In this document: in pieces, positions 20,413-32,224 of the stretch
Numbering within the stretch: the stretch's first letter is position 1
Layout of the letters: each line of letters starts with the position of its first letter
Origin: Schistocephalus solidus
Lineage: Eukaryota > Platyhelminthes > Cestoda > Diphyllobothriidea > Diphyllobothriidae
Direction: 5' to 3'
Length of the DNA stretch: 64,000 nt
Assembly: GCA_017591395.1 (NCBI GenBank)
Contig: WEDG01003265.1
Span: 25,177 to 89,176, forward strand
The notes under the pieces: model-generated
The model's database searches: none
What the model was told of the DNA's origin: nothing
The model's input: the letters and a program-made list of their open reading frames with translations, nothing else
Made by a program: the position numbers and the translations under genes

Positions 20413-21713
20413 ATGGACTCAAAACAATTGTTTGCTAGCAACAGAACCAGTCACGGAACTTCCTTTAAAGGAAAGCCTGTTGAGCTGGCTTCGAAATCCA
20501 CGCCTGGCACTCAATCAGTTTATACTTACAACCAAAAACCAGCAAAGCGCGCAAAAAGCGTAATGGAAGCCAAATCCGTCGGCTACGAGGACGAATCTTG
20601 CGTTGGATGTTCTTATATTTTACTAAGAGTTCAAAAACTGGAAAATGAGCTTGCACACTTAAGGAAGCTCTTGCAAGATAACATTACTCGACGAAATACG
20701 CTTAGCAATATTCCAGTTAAGAAGGCAGTGACTAAGCACCAAAAGTATCAAAAACTACAACTTGTTACAGCTCACAATGTTCGGACGCGATTACCCATAA
20801 CGACCGGATAACGGGAACACAGTCTCTGAATTCTACGGACGACGACCAGAGCAAACCACAAATCTCATCCTGCTATCTTGGGTGTTCTAAAGAGCCCGTA
20901 GTTGAATCCGAAGAAACAAACGAGTGGCAAGCTGCAATGGGGAAACACCACAACAGGAGGACAAAGTCACAATCAACTCTGATGGATTCATTGAAGCCTT
21001 CAGATGAGAGTTTGGTCAGAGGTAGACTTAATCCCAACGAGAGCTCTGTAAACCGTTCTCGTGCCCCTAAGGAGAACTCAGGAGGAAGCGAAAATTCAAA
21101 GTACCAGGATCGACAACAGTGTTTAGTTATTCAGGGTTTGCACGAGTCAACTGCAGTCCGACCAGAAGACCGTGTCACCGAAGACCTTGCTTCGTTTAAT
21201 GGCCTCCTAAACCAGTTGCTCCCACCGGGCGTGGAAGTAAAAGTTATGAAAGCATTCCGGATCGGCAAAAAGTCTGAAGACAGCCTAGGAACGCCGCGAC
21301 CGCGACCGCTGAAAATAATGCTAGAGAGCAAAGACCAAATCAAGGCGATCCTATCCAAAAAAACTAACCTACGTCACTCGCATAAAGAGGTTTTTTTCAA
21401 CCGGACTACTCCCCTGCAGAAAGGCTGAAACGCCGGGAACTTGTCTTGGAACTACAATCAAGACTGAAGGCTGGCGAACACAATCTGGCTATTTTCAAGG
21501 GGAAGGTAGTTCAAAAGAATACGAATTTTCCATTGAACCAACCGATTGTTCTGAGGACAATGGCAGCCACCTCACTAACGCCAAAAACCATCAGGGAACC
21601 AATTGCCCAAAGAGATATCAGAACTGATTCCGTAACGCCCAGCGTTCTCACTAAAAGAAACCAGAGTTACCGAAAATCATCACGAAACGGAAAAGACATA
21701 CGACCTTGACGTT
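20413..21713 (+). pseudogene. Family-B LINE ORF1 (CxxC, coiled coil, RRM-like), frame-broken
   Basis: Starts with MDSKQLFASNRTSHGT. A Cys pair, CVGC, near residue 60 precedes a leucine-rich coiled coil (RVQKLENELAHLRKLL). Later comes an RRM-like segment: QCLVIQGLHES, then VKVMKAFRIGKK, then RPLKIMLESKDQ, and a final basic helix (LKRRELVLELQSRLKAGE). The product would be a nucleic-acid-binding chaperone of the retrotransposon RNP. One base is missing near 20733 compared with the minus-strand copy (ACTAAGC against ACTAAAGC). Another shift lies at a run of seven T near 21390, a shift the minus-strand copy shares. Confidence 0.7.
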
Positions 21714-21790
21714 AGAGGAGACGCAGTTGGGCCCATAAAAATTCGGCCAAAACGCAACAGGAAATTTGGTTAGCGCAAAATTGAAGTGCT

Positions 21791-22015
21791 TTGTATACAA
21801 ATGCGCAAAGCCTTTTATCAAAACTTGATGAGTTAAAAATTTGCCTTGCCGCAGTATCTCCGGATGTGATAGCAGTAACCGAAACCTGGCTGTCGGGCAG
21901 TATTCGAGATAGCGAAATAACATTGTCTGGATACCAAATACATCGGAGGGACAGAGAAAACCGAAAGGGTGGTGGAATACTTGTGAATGTGAAAGACGTG
22001 CTAATAGTGTCTGAT
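21791..22015 (+). pseudogene. Family-B LINE endonuclease, N-terminal part
   Basis: An APE-type endonuclease start: YTNAQSLLSKLDELK, then VIAVTETWLSG (the conserved catalytic glutamate in T-E-T-W) and GGGILVNVKD. It is cut at 22015 by a nested LINE and resumes at 22723. Confidence 0.75.
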
Positions 22016-22722
22016 CTATTCGGAAAAGTCTATGGCGCCTTTGTGAGACCACATTTAGATTACGGAGTACCAGCTTGGATACCGTGGATGAAGAAAGATG
22101 TTGACCTCCTCGAACAGGTGCAACGGAGAGCAACGAAGATGGTTGACGGTCTTAAGACTTTACCGTACCAAGACAGATTGAAAAAGCTTGACTTATTTCC
22201 TCTTTCCTACAGGCACTTACGGTGTAGCCTGCTCTGGACATTCCGGATTATCCGGGGCCATGATTCCACCCTGAGATCGGAGGATTTCTTCGACTTTGCC
22301 TGCACAACTCATCTGCGTGGTCATCCTTACAAGGTTAATAGCGAACGCACGCGATTGAACCTAAGAAAGTTTTGTTTTAGCCAACGAGTGGTTCGACCTT
22401 GGAACTCGTTACCAAGCGAGATGGTTAACTCTGAAAGCATTATTGATTTTAAAAGAAGGCTTGATTGCATTGTATTTGACAAAAGACGACTGTCACAGCA
22501 TGATTTCTTAAAACCAGCCTTTTAAATCTTTCGGGCTCTACTTTTCTTCCACAATGTTTCGCCTATGGCTGTGAAAACGCATTTGAAGTTATCTTATGCT
22601 TTGACTCAAACATTTTAAAATGTACAACATTTTATATTGACTGTACACATGCAATGATAACTTAACATTAATAGGGTCATCAAGGGCAATGCCTGTAACC
22701 CTTCAAAATATACAATATAAAA
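22016..22722 (+). mobile_element. Nested 5'-truncated family-B LINE
   Basis: Contains only the C-terminal part of an RT (FVRPHLDYGVPAWIPW, LEQVQRRATKMVDGL, LRGHPYK, VVRPWNSLP) ending in a natural stop at 22525, plus a 3' UTR with the family hairpin (AGGGT 22673-22677 pairing with ACCCT 22698-22702) and an A-rich end. It lies in the endonuclease of a related element in the same orientation, producing an in-frame 244-codon fusion ORF (21791-22525) that is not a real gene. I see no clear target duplication. Confidence 0.7.
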
Positions 22723-25290
22723 AAGACGAGCAAGTTTGCGTGCAGCACGGAAGCCATATGGTTGAATATCAAGGCTCTTGGCTCTCCATGTCTAGATGTC
22801 CTCATTGTCTATCGGCCACCTAGGATAGACCGAGTCGCGGACACCCACTTGTTGGAACAATTAGAAAATTTCTCCAGTAGACCTAATGTAATGATTATGG
22901 GTGACTTCAACGCACCAGGAATAAACTGGAGCACTGTTCAATCATCATGCCCGAAATCGACTTTTGATTATGTTTTTCTGCAAAAGACCTTGAATGCACT
23001 CCTCACACAGCATGTCCCTTTCTCCACCAGAACACGTGAAGGACAAAGGGCTAACTGTCTTGACCTGGTTTTCACGAAAATATCGGGCAGCATTGACGAG
23101 ATTATTTCAATGCCTCCGCTCGGTCGTAGTGATCGTGTGGTGCTTATGTGGGACTACTCCTTATTCTCCGTTGCGCCTGCTATAGAAGGGAAAACGGCGT
23201 CACGTTTGGCGAGGAAACTTTCATCGGATGCGAGCAGATTTAACAAACATCAACTGGACCTCAATTTTTTCGAGCACTGTGAACGAAGATTGGGAGTCCT
23301 TCCGAAATGTTCTTCTACAACTTATGGACAACCACTGCCCGCTAACGAGTGTTCATCACAGCAAGCGTCCTGGATGGCTAGACAGCAACTTAAAAAGGGA
23401 AATAAACAGGAAGCACAAGTTGTGGATAAAAATTGCGAGTATAATCAAGTCGCCTATTTTAATAAGTATAAAACACAGAGAAACAAAATGAGAAGCCTTA
23501 TTCTTAAAATGCGAAGAGAATTTGAGAAGACTTTGCTGCAAAAGGCAACGCAGAATCCAAAGTTAGTCTACAGTTACCTCCGTAGATGTACAAGGAATAA
23601 ACATCAAATACCGCTGATTAAGACTGCCGTGGGCGTCGAAATTTCTGAAAACAGGGAAAAAGCCGAGTACTTTTCACAGTTCTACCGCTCAGTCTTCACT
23701 AAGGAGGCAAGGTTCCTTCGTCCCTCAGTGGATAACCCGCCGACTAAAAGCATAAACCACATACTTTTCTCAGAATTTCTGATCCAAAAGGAATTAAAAG
23801 AACTAAAAGAGTCGAAATCCCCAGGACCAGACGAGCTTCCACCCAAGCTTCTGAAAGAACTCGCCAATGAACTTTCCGCACCTCTGTCAGTGCTCTTTCA
23901 AAAGTCCTTTGACTCCGGAACACTTCCTTTCGATTGGAAGCTGGCACATATAACTCCCTTGTACAAAAGCGGTAGCCGGGCGTCAGTGACAAACTACAGG
24001 CCCATAAGCTTAACATGCATCCTTGGCAAGATTATGGAAAGGATCATCAAGAGCGAATTGGTGAAATTCCTAGAGACTCATAATTTGTTATCAAGCTGTC
24101 AACACGGGTTCAGAAAAGGAAGATCATGCACAACGAATTTGCTGTATTCGCTCCAGAGGTGGATCCAAGCACTTGAAGATAGACACGCGGTTCACATTGC
24201 CTTCATTGACTTTCAAAAGGCCTTCGATACTGTGCCGCACGAGAGACTTCTGTACATGCATGAAAGAATTGGAATCAGAGGTAACCTCCTCAAGTGGATT
24301 GAAAACTTCCTCGTGGGTCGGCGCCAGGTTGTGTGCATCGGCCAAGAGAGGTCAAGTTCTGCTGCGGTCGAGAGTGGGGTTCCTCAGGGCTCAGTACTAG
24401 GGCCAATACTGTTTTTAATGAACGTAAACGATTGTGTCAGGAATCTTGACTGTGAAGCAGCAATGTTTGCCGATGACATTAAAATCTGGAATGTAATCCA
24501 GAGCCCTGCTGACGAAGATAAACTGCAGATCAACCTAACTCGGTTGGAGGAGTGGTCGAATCATTGGCTTTTGCGGTTCAACGTCGATTAGTGTACAATA
24601 CTTCGCTTAGGCAACCCATCTGGATCTGCTGAAAGTAGAAGTTACTTTCTCAACGGTGAAGCCTTAAAAGACGTGGAAACCCAAAAGGACCTTGGTGTGC
24701 TGACGACCACCACCTTAAAACCATCGTCTCACTGCTTGAAAGTGGCCAAGAGCGCAATTTCGGTGTTGCATGCTATCAGACGAGCCTTTTTGGATTTTGA
24801 TGAAGATCTTTTCGCTAAGACTTTTGGAACATTCATAAGGCCGCATTTGGAATATGCTATGCACGCCTGGAAACCCTGGACAGTTCAAGATCAGAACTGC
24901 CTCGAAAGAGTCCAGAGGAAAGCCACCAAAATGGTTAGAAGTCAAAGCTCCTTGCCATATCCAATCCGCCTAATGAATCTTAATCTGTTCCCTTTGAGTT
25001 ATAGGCAAATGCGGGGTGATCTCCTGCAGACATTTCGCATTGTGAAGGGATTGGATTGTTGCCTGGAATTCTCGGACTTCTTTGAATTTGCCACCACGAC
25101 CCACCTCCGAGGTCACCCATTGAAACTGCGTGTCCAGCAGGCGAGACTGGATGTGCGCAAGTTCTCCTTCTCTGTCAGAGTGGTTTGACCATGGAATGCC
25201 CTCCCTGAAGACGTTGTGATGTCACCATCGCTGGAAAGCTTTAAAAGGAACCTTGACAGTTTTATGTTCCGCAACGAGCCTGAGCGATGA
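22723..25290 (+). pseudogene. Family-B LINE endonuclease (rest) and reverse transcriptase
   Basis: The endonuclease resumes with CSTEAIWLNIKALG and has VMIMGDFNAPGINW (catalytic D-x-N) and a GRSDRVVLMWDY segment in place of the usual S-D-H. The RT fingers and palm follow: HITPLYKSGSR, NYRPISLT, QHGFRKGRSC, FIDFQKAFDTVPHERL (first Asp), GVPQGSVLGPILF, and AMFADDIKIWN (FADD catalytic box). The C-terminal domain has FIRPHLEYAMHAWKPW and LFPLSYRQ. A stop at 24589 follows FNVD and another at 25186 follows FSVRVV. Residues from 23228 to about 23445 make sense only in the next frame (RADLTNINWTSIF, CPLTSV). Confidence 0.8.
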
Positions 25291-25463
25291 GGAATTTATC
25301 TTAACCCTCGAGAGTCGTGCGCCATTTGTCATATTTTATGACCGCCTTTTGTACCTTTGCAACCCACACGGTTTCTCTGTATACCGCACTTAATTTTACG
25401 TTACAAATAGGGTACTCAAAGGCCCATGCCCATTTCCCTCAATAAATTGAACTGAATTGAATT

Positions 25464-27100
25464 GGGTTTTCAGTTATTTTGATTATTCAGGAGAAAAAGC
25501 TACAACGCCAATCGGGAGTAGTTGACATGAATAGAAAGAGAGCTCTCTGAACCTGTTAGAACCTAAACTTTCGTTAGTGTATACGTGCAAGTATACAGCT
25601 GGTAGTGGTGCGTTTTTTGACGGATGCCTACAGAATTACCTCCTCAGATGCACCATTGAATAACACCGATTTAAAAAAGGCAGCAGATTAATTGTAAGCA
25701 GCATCGAAATAAGTACAAGACAGAGCAGTTTATTAGCAGACGTCCTTCCATTAAGATAGCATATGCTCAAAGAACATTAAAATATCAGATACGGGAAAAC
25801 ATTTTTGGCTGTTAAGGTCTCGTTCCGAAAAACATTCTGTGTAAAACTGGGCTGATAATACGCTCCGTAATAGTTTAAAAACGAGAAATGTTGTTGAAAA
25901 CACTCACAAAGAAGAGCAAAATACTCAGAATTATACCCAGAGAGATTGAAAAACGAAAACTGAAAGCGTATCACAGTGCTTCTTCCTGAAAAGTTTTATC
26001 TTTTGTGCGGCAGTCCAGCGCGCAACACAAGCCGAAGACCCTTAATATACTTGGGCTAGGAGAACAGAATTATCCTCATAGCATTTTTGTAGGTCATTTT
26101 ATGTTGCTAGTGAATATTGCAGCCCGAAATCTATACACTTTTCCTTTTTCTTCGCGGTGCAAAATGTTATGTTTGCGCATGCAATCCTATGCCCAGCAAA
26201 GATTCGCCGTTTTCATATCCCGTGGCACATGTTATGAAATGTTGGCCTAAAACAATGCCAACCAGTGTTAAAACTGTCTTCCTTGTCTTACATTGTGACA
26301 CGAAGAAGTGCATAGTTATATGAACGAGAACTATATTAAGGCCTTCAGAATGATAATTATTTGCAGCAAAATATTGCCCTTGGTGTTTTGACTCGGCTTC
26401 ATGCGGTTTACTAGACCACGCAAATTGGTTTCTCTAGTTATGTTCACAATTCAATTTAGCTTTCTTAGAAACCGATCGATAATTGCAAAAAATTTGTAGA
26501 CGACCACATAACCAACCTTCCCACGTATGAAAGAATTATTGGCTGCACCTACAAACGGCTTAGGTATTCTATCTCAAAAATTGGCTCTTTTAGCTTTTTG
26601 ATGGGTTCTTTACACCAAGTCACACGCCGTTTTCAATTGAGAGGATTGCCTGCTCACGTTTCGATTTCAAAGAAGCCTCTCCAGTTTTGCAAAATACTTC
26701 AAACCTGAGAAGTCAGCTACTTGAAGACGGAATTTGCGAAAGATGAATTAACAGGAGAGTGAACGCAAGGCTAGTGTATGACCTTTTAGAGTGCTTATAA
26801 AACGACTTGTTCAGCAAATAAGTGGGAACAGCAAATCGTCTCCTTTTACTTCGTTGTCATTCTAGTTTGCTAGTGTTCTTTAAGTTGACCGTCTGACTTA
26901 CTTTAATTCTTCCGAGAATGGGGGCTATTAAAGGTAACCAACGAGTTTAGTTCCCGAACAAAATACATGACCGAAAAACAACGAAAACGGCACATCAAAG
27001 GTTTTCTAATATTTACCACGATCCTTAATAGAAAACGCAAATTGCTGACAAAAAAAATACAGGTTCATGGACTTACATGTCTTAATTAATTCAAAATTCC
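25464..27100. other. Gene-free stretch
   Basis: ORFs at 25777-25974, 26005-26250 and 26117-26323 show no domain. No clear repeat is seen. Confidence 0.45.
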
Positions 27101-27104
27101 AGCA

Positions 27105-27260
27105 GTAGCCTTTAGAAATACTTCTAGCGATGATAAAAATCAGCCACCACTCATCCATGTTCAGAGACCTGCTTGGCAGTGCACTCAATGAATCCAACTC
27201 AGTTCGAGAGGTAAGTTGTTCATCAAGCAAAGCGGTGCGCAAGTAATCAAGCACTTCTAT
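27105..27260 (-). other. Possible orphan exon next to a LINE breakpoint
   Basis: After GAATAG on the minus strand an open frame reads VLDYLRTALLDEQLTSR, then TELDSLSALPSR, with a possible donor GTCTCT after CCAAGCAG. It is helical and acidic, unlike chance AT-rich translation, but I see no partner exon and no family. It directly adjoins the point where a minus-strand LINE is cut off. Confidence 0.3.
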
Positions 27261-27270
27261 TCAATTTTTT

Positions 27271-29165
27271 AACTCATCAAGTTTTGATAAAAGGCTTTGC
27301 GCATTTGTATACAAGCACTTCAATTTTGCGCCGACCAAATTTCCTGTTGCGTTTATCAATTTTATGGGCCCAACTGCGTCTCCTCTAACGTCAAGGTCGT
27401 ATGTCTTTTTCCGTTTCTTGATGATTTTTCGGTAACTCTGGTTTTCTTTAGTGAGAACGCTGGGCGTTATGGAATCAGTTCTGACATCTCTTTGGGCAAT
27501 TGGTTCCCTGATGGTTTTGGCGTTAGTGAGGTGGCTGCCATTGTCCTCAGAACAATCGGTTGGTTCAATGGAAAATTCGTATTCTTTTGAACTACCTTCC
27601 CCTTGAAAATAGCCACATTGTGTTCGCCAGCCTTCAGTCTTGATTGTAGTTCCAAGACAAGTTCCCGGCGTTTCAGCCTTTCCGCAGGGGAGTAGTCCGG
27701 TTGAAAAAAACCTCTTTATGCGAGGGACGTAGGTTAGTTTTTTTGGATAGGATCGCCTTGATTTGGTCTTTGCTCTCTAGCATTATTTTCATAGGTCAGG
27801 GTCGCGGCGTTCCTAGGCTGTCTTCAGACTTTTTGCCGATCCGGAATGCTTTCATAACTTTTACTTCCACGCCCGGTGGGAGCAACTGGTTTAGGAGGCC
27901 ATTAAACGAAGCAAGGTCTTCGGCGACACGGTCCTCTGGTCGTACTTTAGTTGACTCGTGCAAACCCTGAATAACTAAACACTGTTGTCGATCCTGGTGC
28001 TTGGAATTTTTGCTTCCTCCTAAGTTCTCCTTAGGGGCACGAGAACGGTTTACAGAGCTCTCGTTGGGATTAAGTCTACCTCTGACCATACTCTCATCTG
28101 AAGGCTTCAATGAATCCATCAAAGTTGAATGTGGTTTTGTCCTCCTGTTGTGGTGTTTCCCCATTGCAGCTTGCCACGCGTTTGTTTCTTCGGATTCAAC
28201 TACGGGCTCTTTATAACACCCAAGATAACAGGATGAGATTTGTGGTTTGCTCTGGTCGTCGTCCGTAGGATTCAGAGACTGTGCTCCTGTTATCCAGTCG
28301 TTATGGGTAATCGCGTCAGAACTTTGTGAGCTGTAACCAGTTGTAGTTTTTGATACTTTTCGTGCTTTAGTCACTGCCTTTTTAACTGGAATATTGCTAA
28401 GCGTATTTCGTCGAGTAATGTTATCTTGCAAGAGCTTCCTTAAGTCTGCAAGCTCATTTTCTAGTTTCTGAACTCTTAGTAAAATATAAGAACATCCAAC
28501 GCAAGATTCGTCCTCGTAGCCAACGGATTTGGCTGCCATTACGCTTTTTGCGCGCTTTGCTGGTTTTTGGTTACAAGTATAAACTGATTGAGTGCCAGTC
28601 GTGGATGTTGAAGCCAGCTCGACAGGCTTTCCTTTAAAGGAAGTTCCGTGACTGGTTCTGTTGCTAGCAAACAAATGTTTTGAGTCCATAAATGTTAAAA
28701 CACTGCGTAAAAGTATGTTCTCCTTTGAGCGTATAACGAAAATTTCCGACTGGCTTTGGAGTATGGCGAGTATTTAATGCAATATGAGCAAAAATGTTTA
28801 TACTGGTTCAAAAATGCTTTTGAAAAATACTATAAACGGTATGAAGGATATTCAGGAACGACTCAGCCGTTTGGAGATGTCGAAGGTCCTGGATAACTTC
28901 AGATCTTCACGAGGTTGTACACGTTTGGTTCCCTGAGTGGTTGTCAGTTTTTATTGGTGCAGAGCCTGCGCAGTCAACTTGAATAAGATGATAAACAAAT
29001 TCTAATTTGGTCCGTTTTATGACGAATTTCGGCACAAGAAAGAATTCCAGATGAGCAGGAAGAAAATAAGTACATGTAGTTGAAACAGTATTGTCCGGAA
29101 CAGTCCTAGTGAAGTGGTAACGAAGATCAAATTGTCCAAGTTGGAGAGCAACTAATTGGTGGTTA
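27271..29165 (-). mobile_element. Family-B LINE, 3'-truncated minus-strand copy
   Basis: Contains the same 5' UTR as 19955-20412, the same ORF1, and the endonuclease only to LSSLKLDELK-type sequence (GATGAGTTAAAAA), where it stops at about 27271. LINE copies usually lose their 5' end. Here the 3' end is missing, so a later rearrangement or deletion is likely. ORF1 is very similar to the copy at 20413-21713. Confidence 0.7.
27796..28689 (-). pseudogene. Family-B LINE ORF1, 297-codon open frame, prematurely stopped
   Basis: Starts MDSKHLFASNRTSHG. CVGC and the coiled coil RVQKLENELADLRKLL stand near residues 60-85, a Ser/Asn-rich linker follows, then QCLVIQGLHES and VKVMKAFRIGKK. It ends at a TGA where the other copy has Arg (GTPRP then stop). 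The frame continues beyond to the seven-T run and the basic helix at 27467-27655. This copy shows the first part of ORF1 unbroken and is the better template for describing domain order. Confidence 0.7.
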
Positions 29166-30012
29166 TTTGCACACGACCTTGTAAATGACACGTGATTTCT
29201 TCTCTGCAAATAGTTGACAAGTTCATTAGTTCCGCGTTTTCCTTCTGAGGAGACGGTGATCAAAAAATAAGCCTGCAAACTAATAAGCCTGCAGAGATTA
29301 GTCACTCACTATCCGTACTTCCAGTATAAATTCTTGCAATAATTTTATTTCATTATATAAATTACCTTAGTTATCAAGAGATGGCCAAAAGTACAGGTGT
29401 GCTTATCGGCCAGCCAATAATCCACTGGCCTGAGGTAGCAGTGCACGTGGTAGTGCACCTCCATGGATCCGGGTGCGCTACTGCTAAGATAAGCCACCAT
29501 ACAACGCCAAAATCAGTCCTGTTCCTGCGGGCTAACTGCAGCTTCCCACGTTCAAGCCTCTTATATTCATCACAGGTGTAGGGCAATGGCAACTTACGGC
29601 GTGGTTTACCAGTTGTACTGCACTCAAAAATTTGCGTTTGATGCTAGTCACACACATGCTTGTCAGTGCTTGCTACTGGGCCCTAGTGCACTATTCTCAT
29701 TTTGGGTAGTATCCCCAAACTGGATATTATTTGTTTCCAGCTTATTAACACTAGATTGTGGCGTTGTTATCTCTTTATTCACAATAAAGTTCCCCTCCAA
29801 AAGTGATCTTCTCGACGAACATGATACTGATGGCAAATATTTCAGATAGTACTATCCCCTGCAGTTCCTCTCTTTTCCCGTTCTCCTTCCCCTCATATAG
29901 GTCCCGCTTTTTGAGAGAGAGGAATACGCTTTATTTTGAAGTATCATTCAAAATTTTTAGAAAAAAATATAAATGGCTCCATTCACTAAGATAATTGGAT
30001 AAGTTAACATAA
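29166..30012. other. Gene-free stretch between LINE copies
   Basis: The minus ORF at 29374-29592 and the plus ORFs at 29381-29849 overlap each other and show no domain. An ORF at 28907-29305 covers the LINE 5' UTR on the minus strand and may be a short upstream frame, but the other copy does not keep it. Confidence 0.4.
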
Positions 30013-31035
30013 TATGTTTCTGATATACATGAACGACTGCCTTGATTGTCTGACATGCGAGATGGTAATGTTCGCTGACGATCTGAAGTTATGGAACTCG
30101 ATTGAAAAACCGGAGAATGCGCGCGAAATTACAACAAAACTTACATCGCTTGCAAACATGGTGTGAGGAGTGGCTGCTGAACCTTAATCTTAACAAATGC
30201 CAAATAATCCGACTGCGGTCTAGTTCCAGAAGGATTATTAGGTTTGAATATCAGAACTTCATCAGTGGGCACCAACTCCAGGAGTTTAATATTCAAAAGG
30301 ACTTGGGTATATGGATAACATTCACTCTCAAACCATAGTCGCACTGTGTGAATATCGCAAAAATGCTATGTGTATCTTAGGCGCAATCAGGAGGTCCTTC
30401 GTTAATTTTGACAAAGAGCTTTTTGGGCACGTTTTTGGAACATTTATCCGGCCGGTGTTGGAATGTTGCGTTCAGGCGTGGCGCCCTTGGACGAAACATG
30501 ACTACGCTCTGCTGGAGAAAGTTCAACGGAGGTCGACTAAACTATTCCGCAGATTGGAATGCCTACCCTATGTGGGCCGACTAGAAAGACTTCAATTTTT
30601 TCCTCTCTCTGACAGGCAATACAGAGGGGATATGATTTTAGTCTTGTAACTGGTCAGGAAAGTTGATTTTGCTCTTCAGATTGCCGACGTTTTTGAATTA
30701 GGAAACACGACAAATCTCCTAATTCAACAATACAAACTGAAAAGAAATAAGGCCAAACTTGAAGTATGGGCCAACTTCTTTTACCACCAAGTGATTGAAG
30801 AATGTTACAAACTGTCAACTTCAGTTTTTCAGGTTGAAAGCTTTGAAATGATTAAAAGAAGACTTGATAAATTTTTGCTTGATGGACATATATTTAGTCG
30901 ACAGCACGGATCGGTATATTAAAACGATTATTGCTATGTAAAATTTGCTTATCTTGCTAGCGTCTATCTGTTAATAGGGTTTTCAAAGACTCTGCCTATC
31001 TCCCTTATATATACTGAATTATACTGAATTAATCA
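30013..31035 (+). mobile_element. Family-B LINE, 5'-truncated copy
   Basis: Begins inside the RT palm (MVMFADDLKLWNSIE) and runs through LQTWCEEWLLNLNLNKC, FIRPVLECCVQAWRPW and LEKVQRRSTKL to the C-terminus near 30920. A stop follows LKP at 30336-30338 and another follows ILVL at 30647-30649. The 3' end has the family hairpin (AGGG at 30976, CCCT at 31002) and a tail of ATACTGAATT repeats. Typical 5' truncation. Confidence 0.75.
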
Positions 31036-31482
31036 AAGAGTCAAAACTTGACATCTAGTGGGGAGACAGTTCTTTTCTCAGCGTTTTAATGTCAGTCTCT
31101 TCACACGTAAGGTAGCGTGCTAGAAATTTCAAAACGGAGCGCTGGTATGCCGTGGTACGGCAGGCTATATGGCGAAAGCCTCGGCGCATCGGACGGGAAG
31201 ACTTCAAAGCAATCAGCTCAGAGTGGAGGGAATGGGTTACATCATAAAGGATTCGCCCAGCGAATGGTTGACTGTCGTAAAGTGCTGTTTTGCTATAAAA
31301 TCCACTAAAACAGTATAAGAAACACCAGCAGCAGAAGAGAGCATTCGGAGAATACGTTTTAAAATCAAAAAATCCTTTTTAGACGAGGCTGGAAAAATCA
31401 TGGGAGAGCAATAAAGGATAAGGGGAAGAATACATGTCTCTATAAATCACCAGATAAGGGCCTGAGGTGTGCGATAGGAACG

Positions 31483-32067
31483 TTAACGGCAAATATAATA
31501 TAGAAGTTTACGAATTTTTGTAAAAAGAGTATCGATATGTTGGGAGAATGAAAGATGCGATGTCAGAGTAACGCCAAGGTACCGAACAGACAATAAGTCA
31601 TTGGGAAGGACGGCTGAGAATTGAGAACTAGAGGATGGTCGCAGGTGAAAAACACATTGGACAGACTTATCATGGTTGAGTTGAAGACCATTATCTGACG
31701 ACCAGGCTGAAACATGTGGTAGGCCATCCTTCAGACACTGGAGATGTGTATGATTTTTAAGAGGATGACCAACAACCATGTCGTCGGCATATTTGATTAA
31801 CAGACAGTCGTTTGATCTCAATTCCTCAGTATGAGGGGAGAAGAGATGAGGAGATAAGATGGCACCTTGAAGAATACCACAGTTGTTTGGAAGGACAGTA
31901 GATTTCCGCTTGCCGGATTGTACGACTTGAGTGGGAAGTAAAATAATCTTCGAGCCCAGAAACAACCCAGCCGGGAGAGCCAGACGCGGATGTTTTATTA
32001 AGGAGGATATGGCGTGGGATGGTGTTGAAGGAAGAGGAATGGTCAATAAATGCGCATGCATACGCAC
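31483..32067 (-). pseudogene. RT palm remnant with YADD box
   Basis: A 194-codon open segment with GAILSPHLFS, LLIKYADDMVVGH and SDNGLQLNHDKS (the lysine-containing thumb entry). Catalytic aspartates are kept. The start is not natural; the piece belongs to the element at 31085-33645. Confidence 0.6.
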
Positions 32068-32224
32068 GGCAGCCCTTATCTTAATCTCATAGAGCCGAAT
32101 GTACTACAAGGGCAACGGCATCTAGGGTACTACGCCGGGCCTTATAGGAAAATTGCAATGGGTAAGATAACTTGGCAGAAAAAGGCTTAATTGTATCGAG
32201 AGCTACTCGTTCAGCAATCTTCAG

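Larger units (their letters stand above)
19955..25463 (+). mobile_element. Family-B CR1-like LINE, near complete, split by a nested copy
   Basis: The order is 5' UTR (shared with the minus-strand copy at 27271-29165), ORF1, endonuclease N-terminus up to 22015, a nested insertion (22016-22722), the rest of the endonuclease from 22723, reverse transcriptase, 3' UTR, hairpin and a TGAAT-type tail ending near 25463. Without the insert the endonuclease reads on without a gap. The copy is dead: ORF1 has shifts, the RT has two in-frame stops (24589-24591, 25186-25188), and a frame excursion covers 23228-23445. Confidence 0.75.

Noticed and set aside
21791..22525. A half-LINE family with the endonuclease fused in frame to the RT C-terminus
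   Set aside because: The endonuclease continues without a gap at 22723, so the fusion is explained by a nested 5'-truncated insertion.
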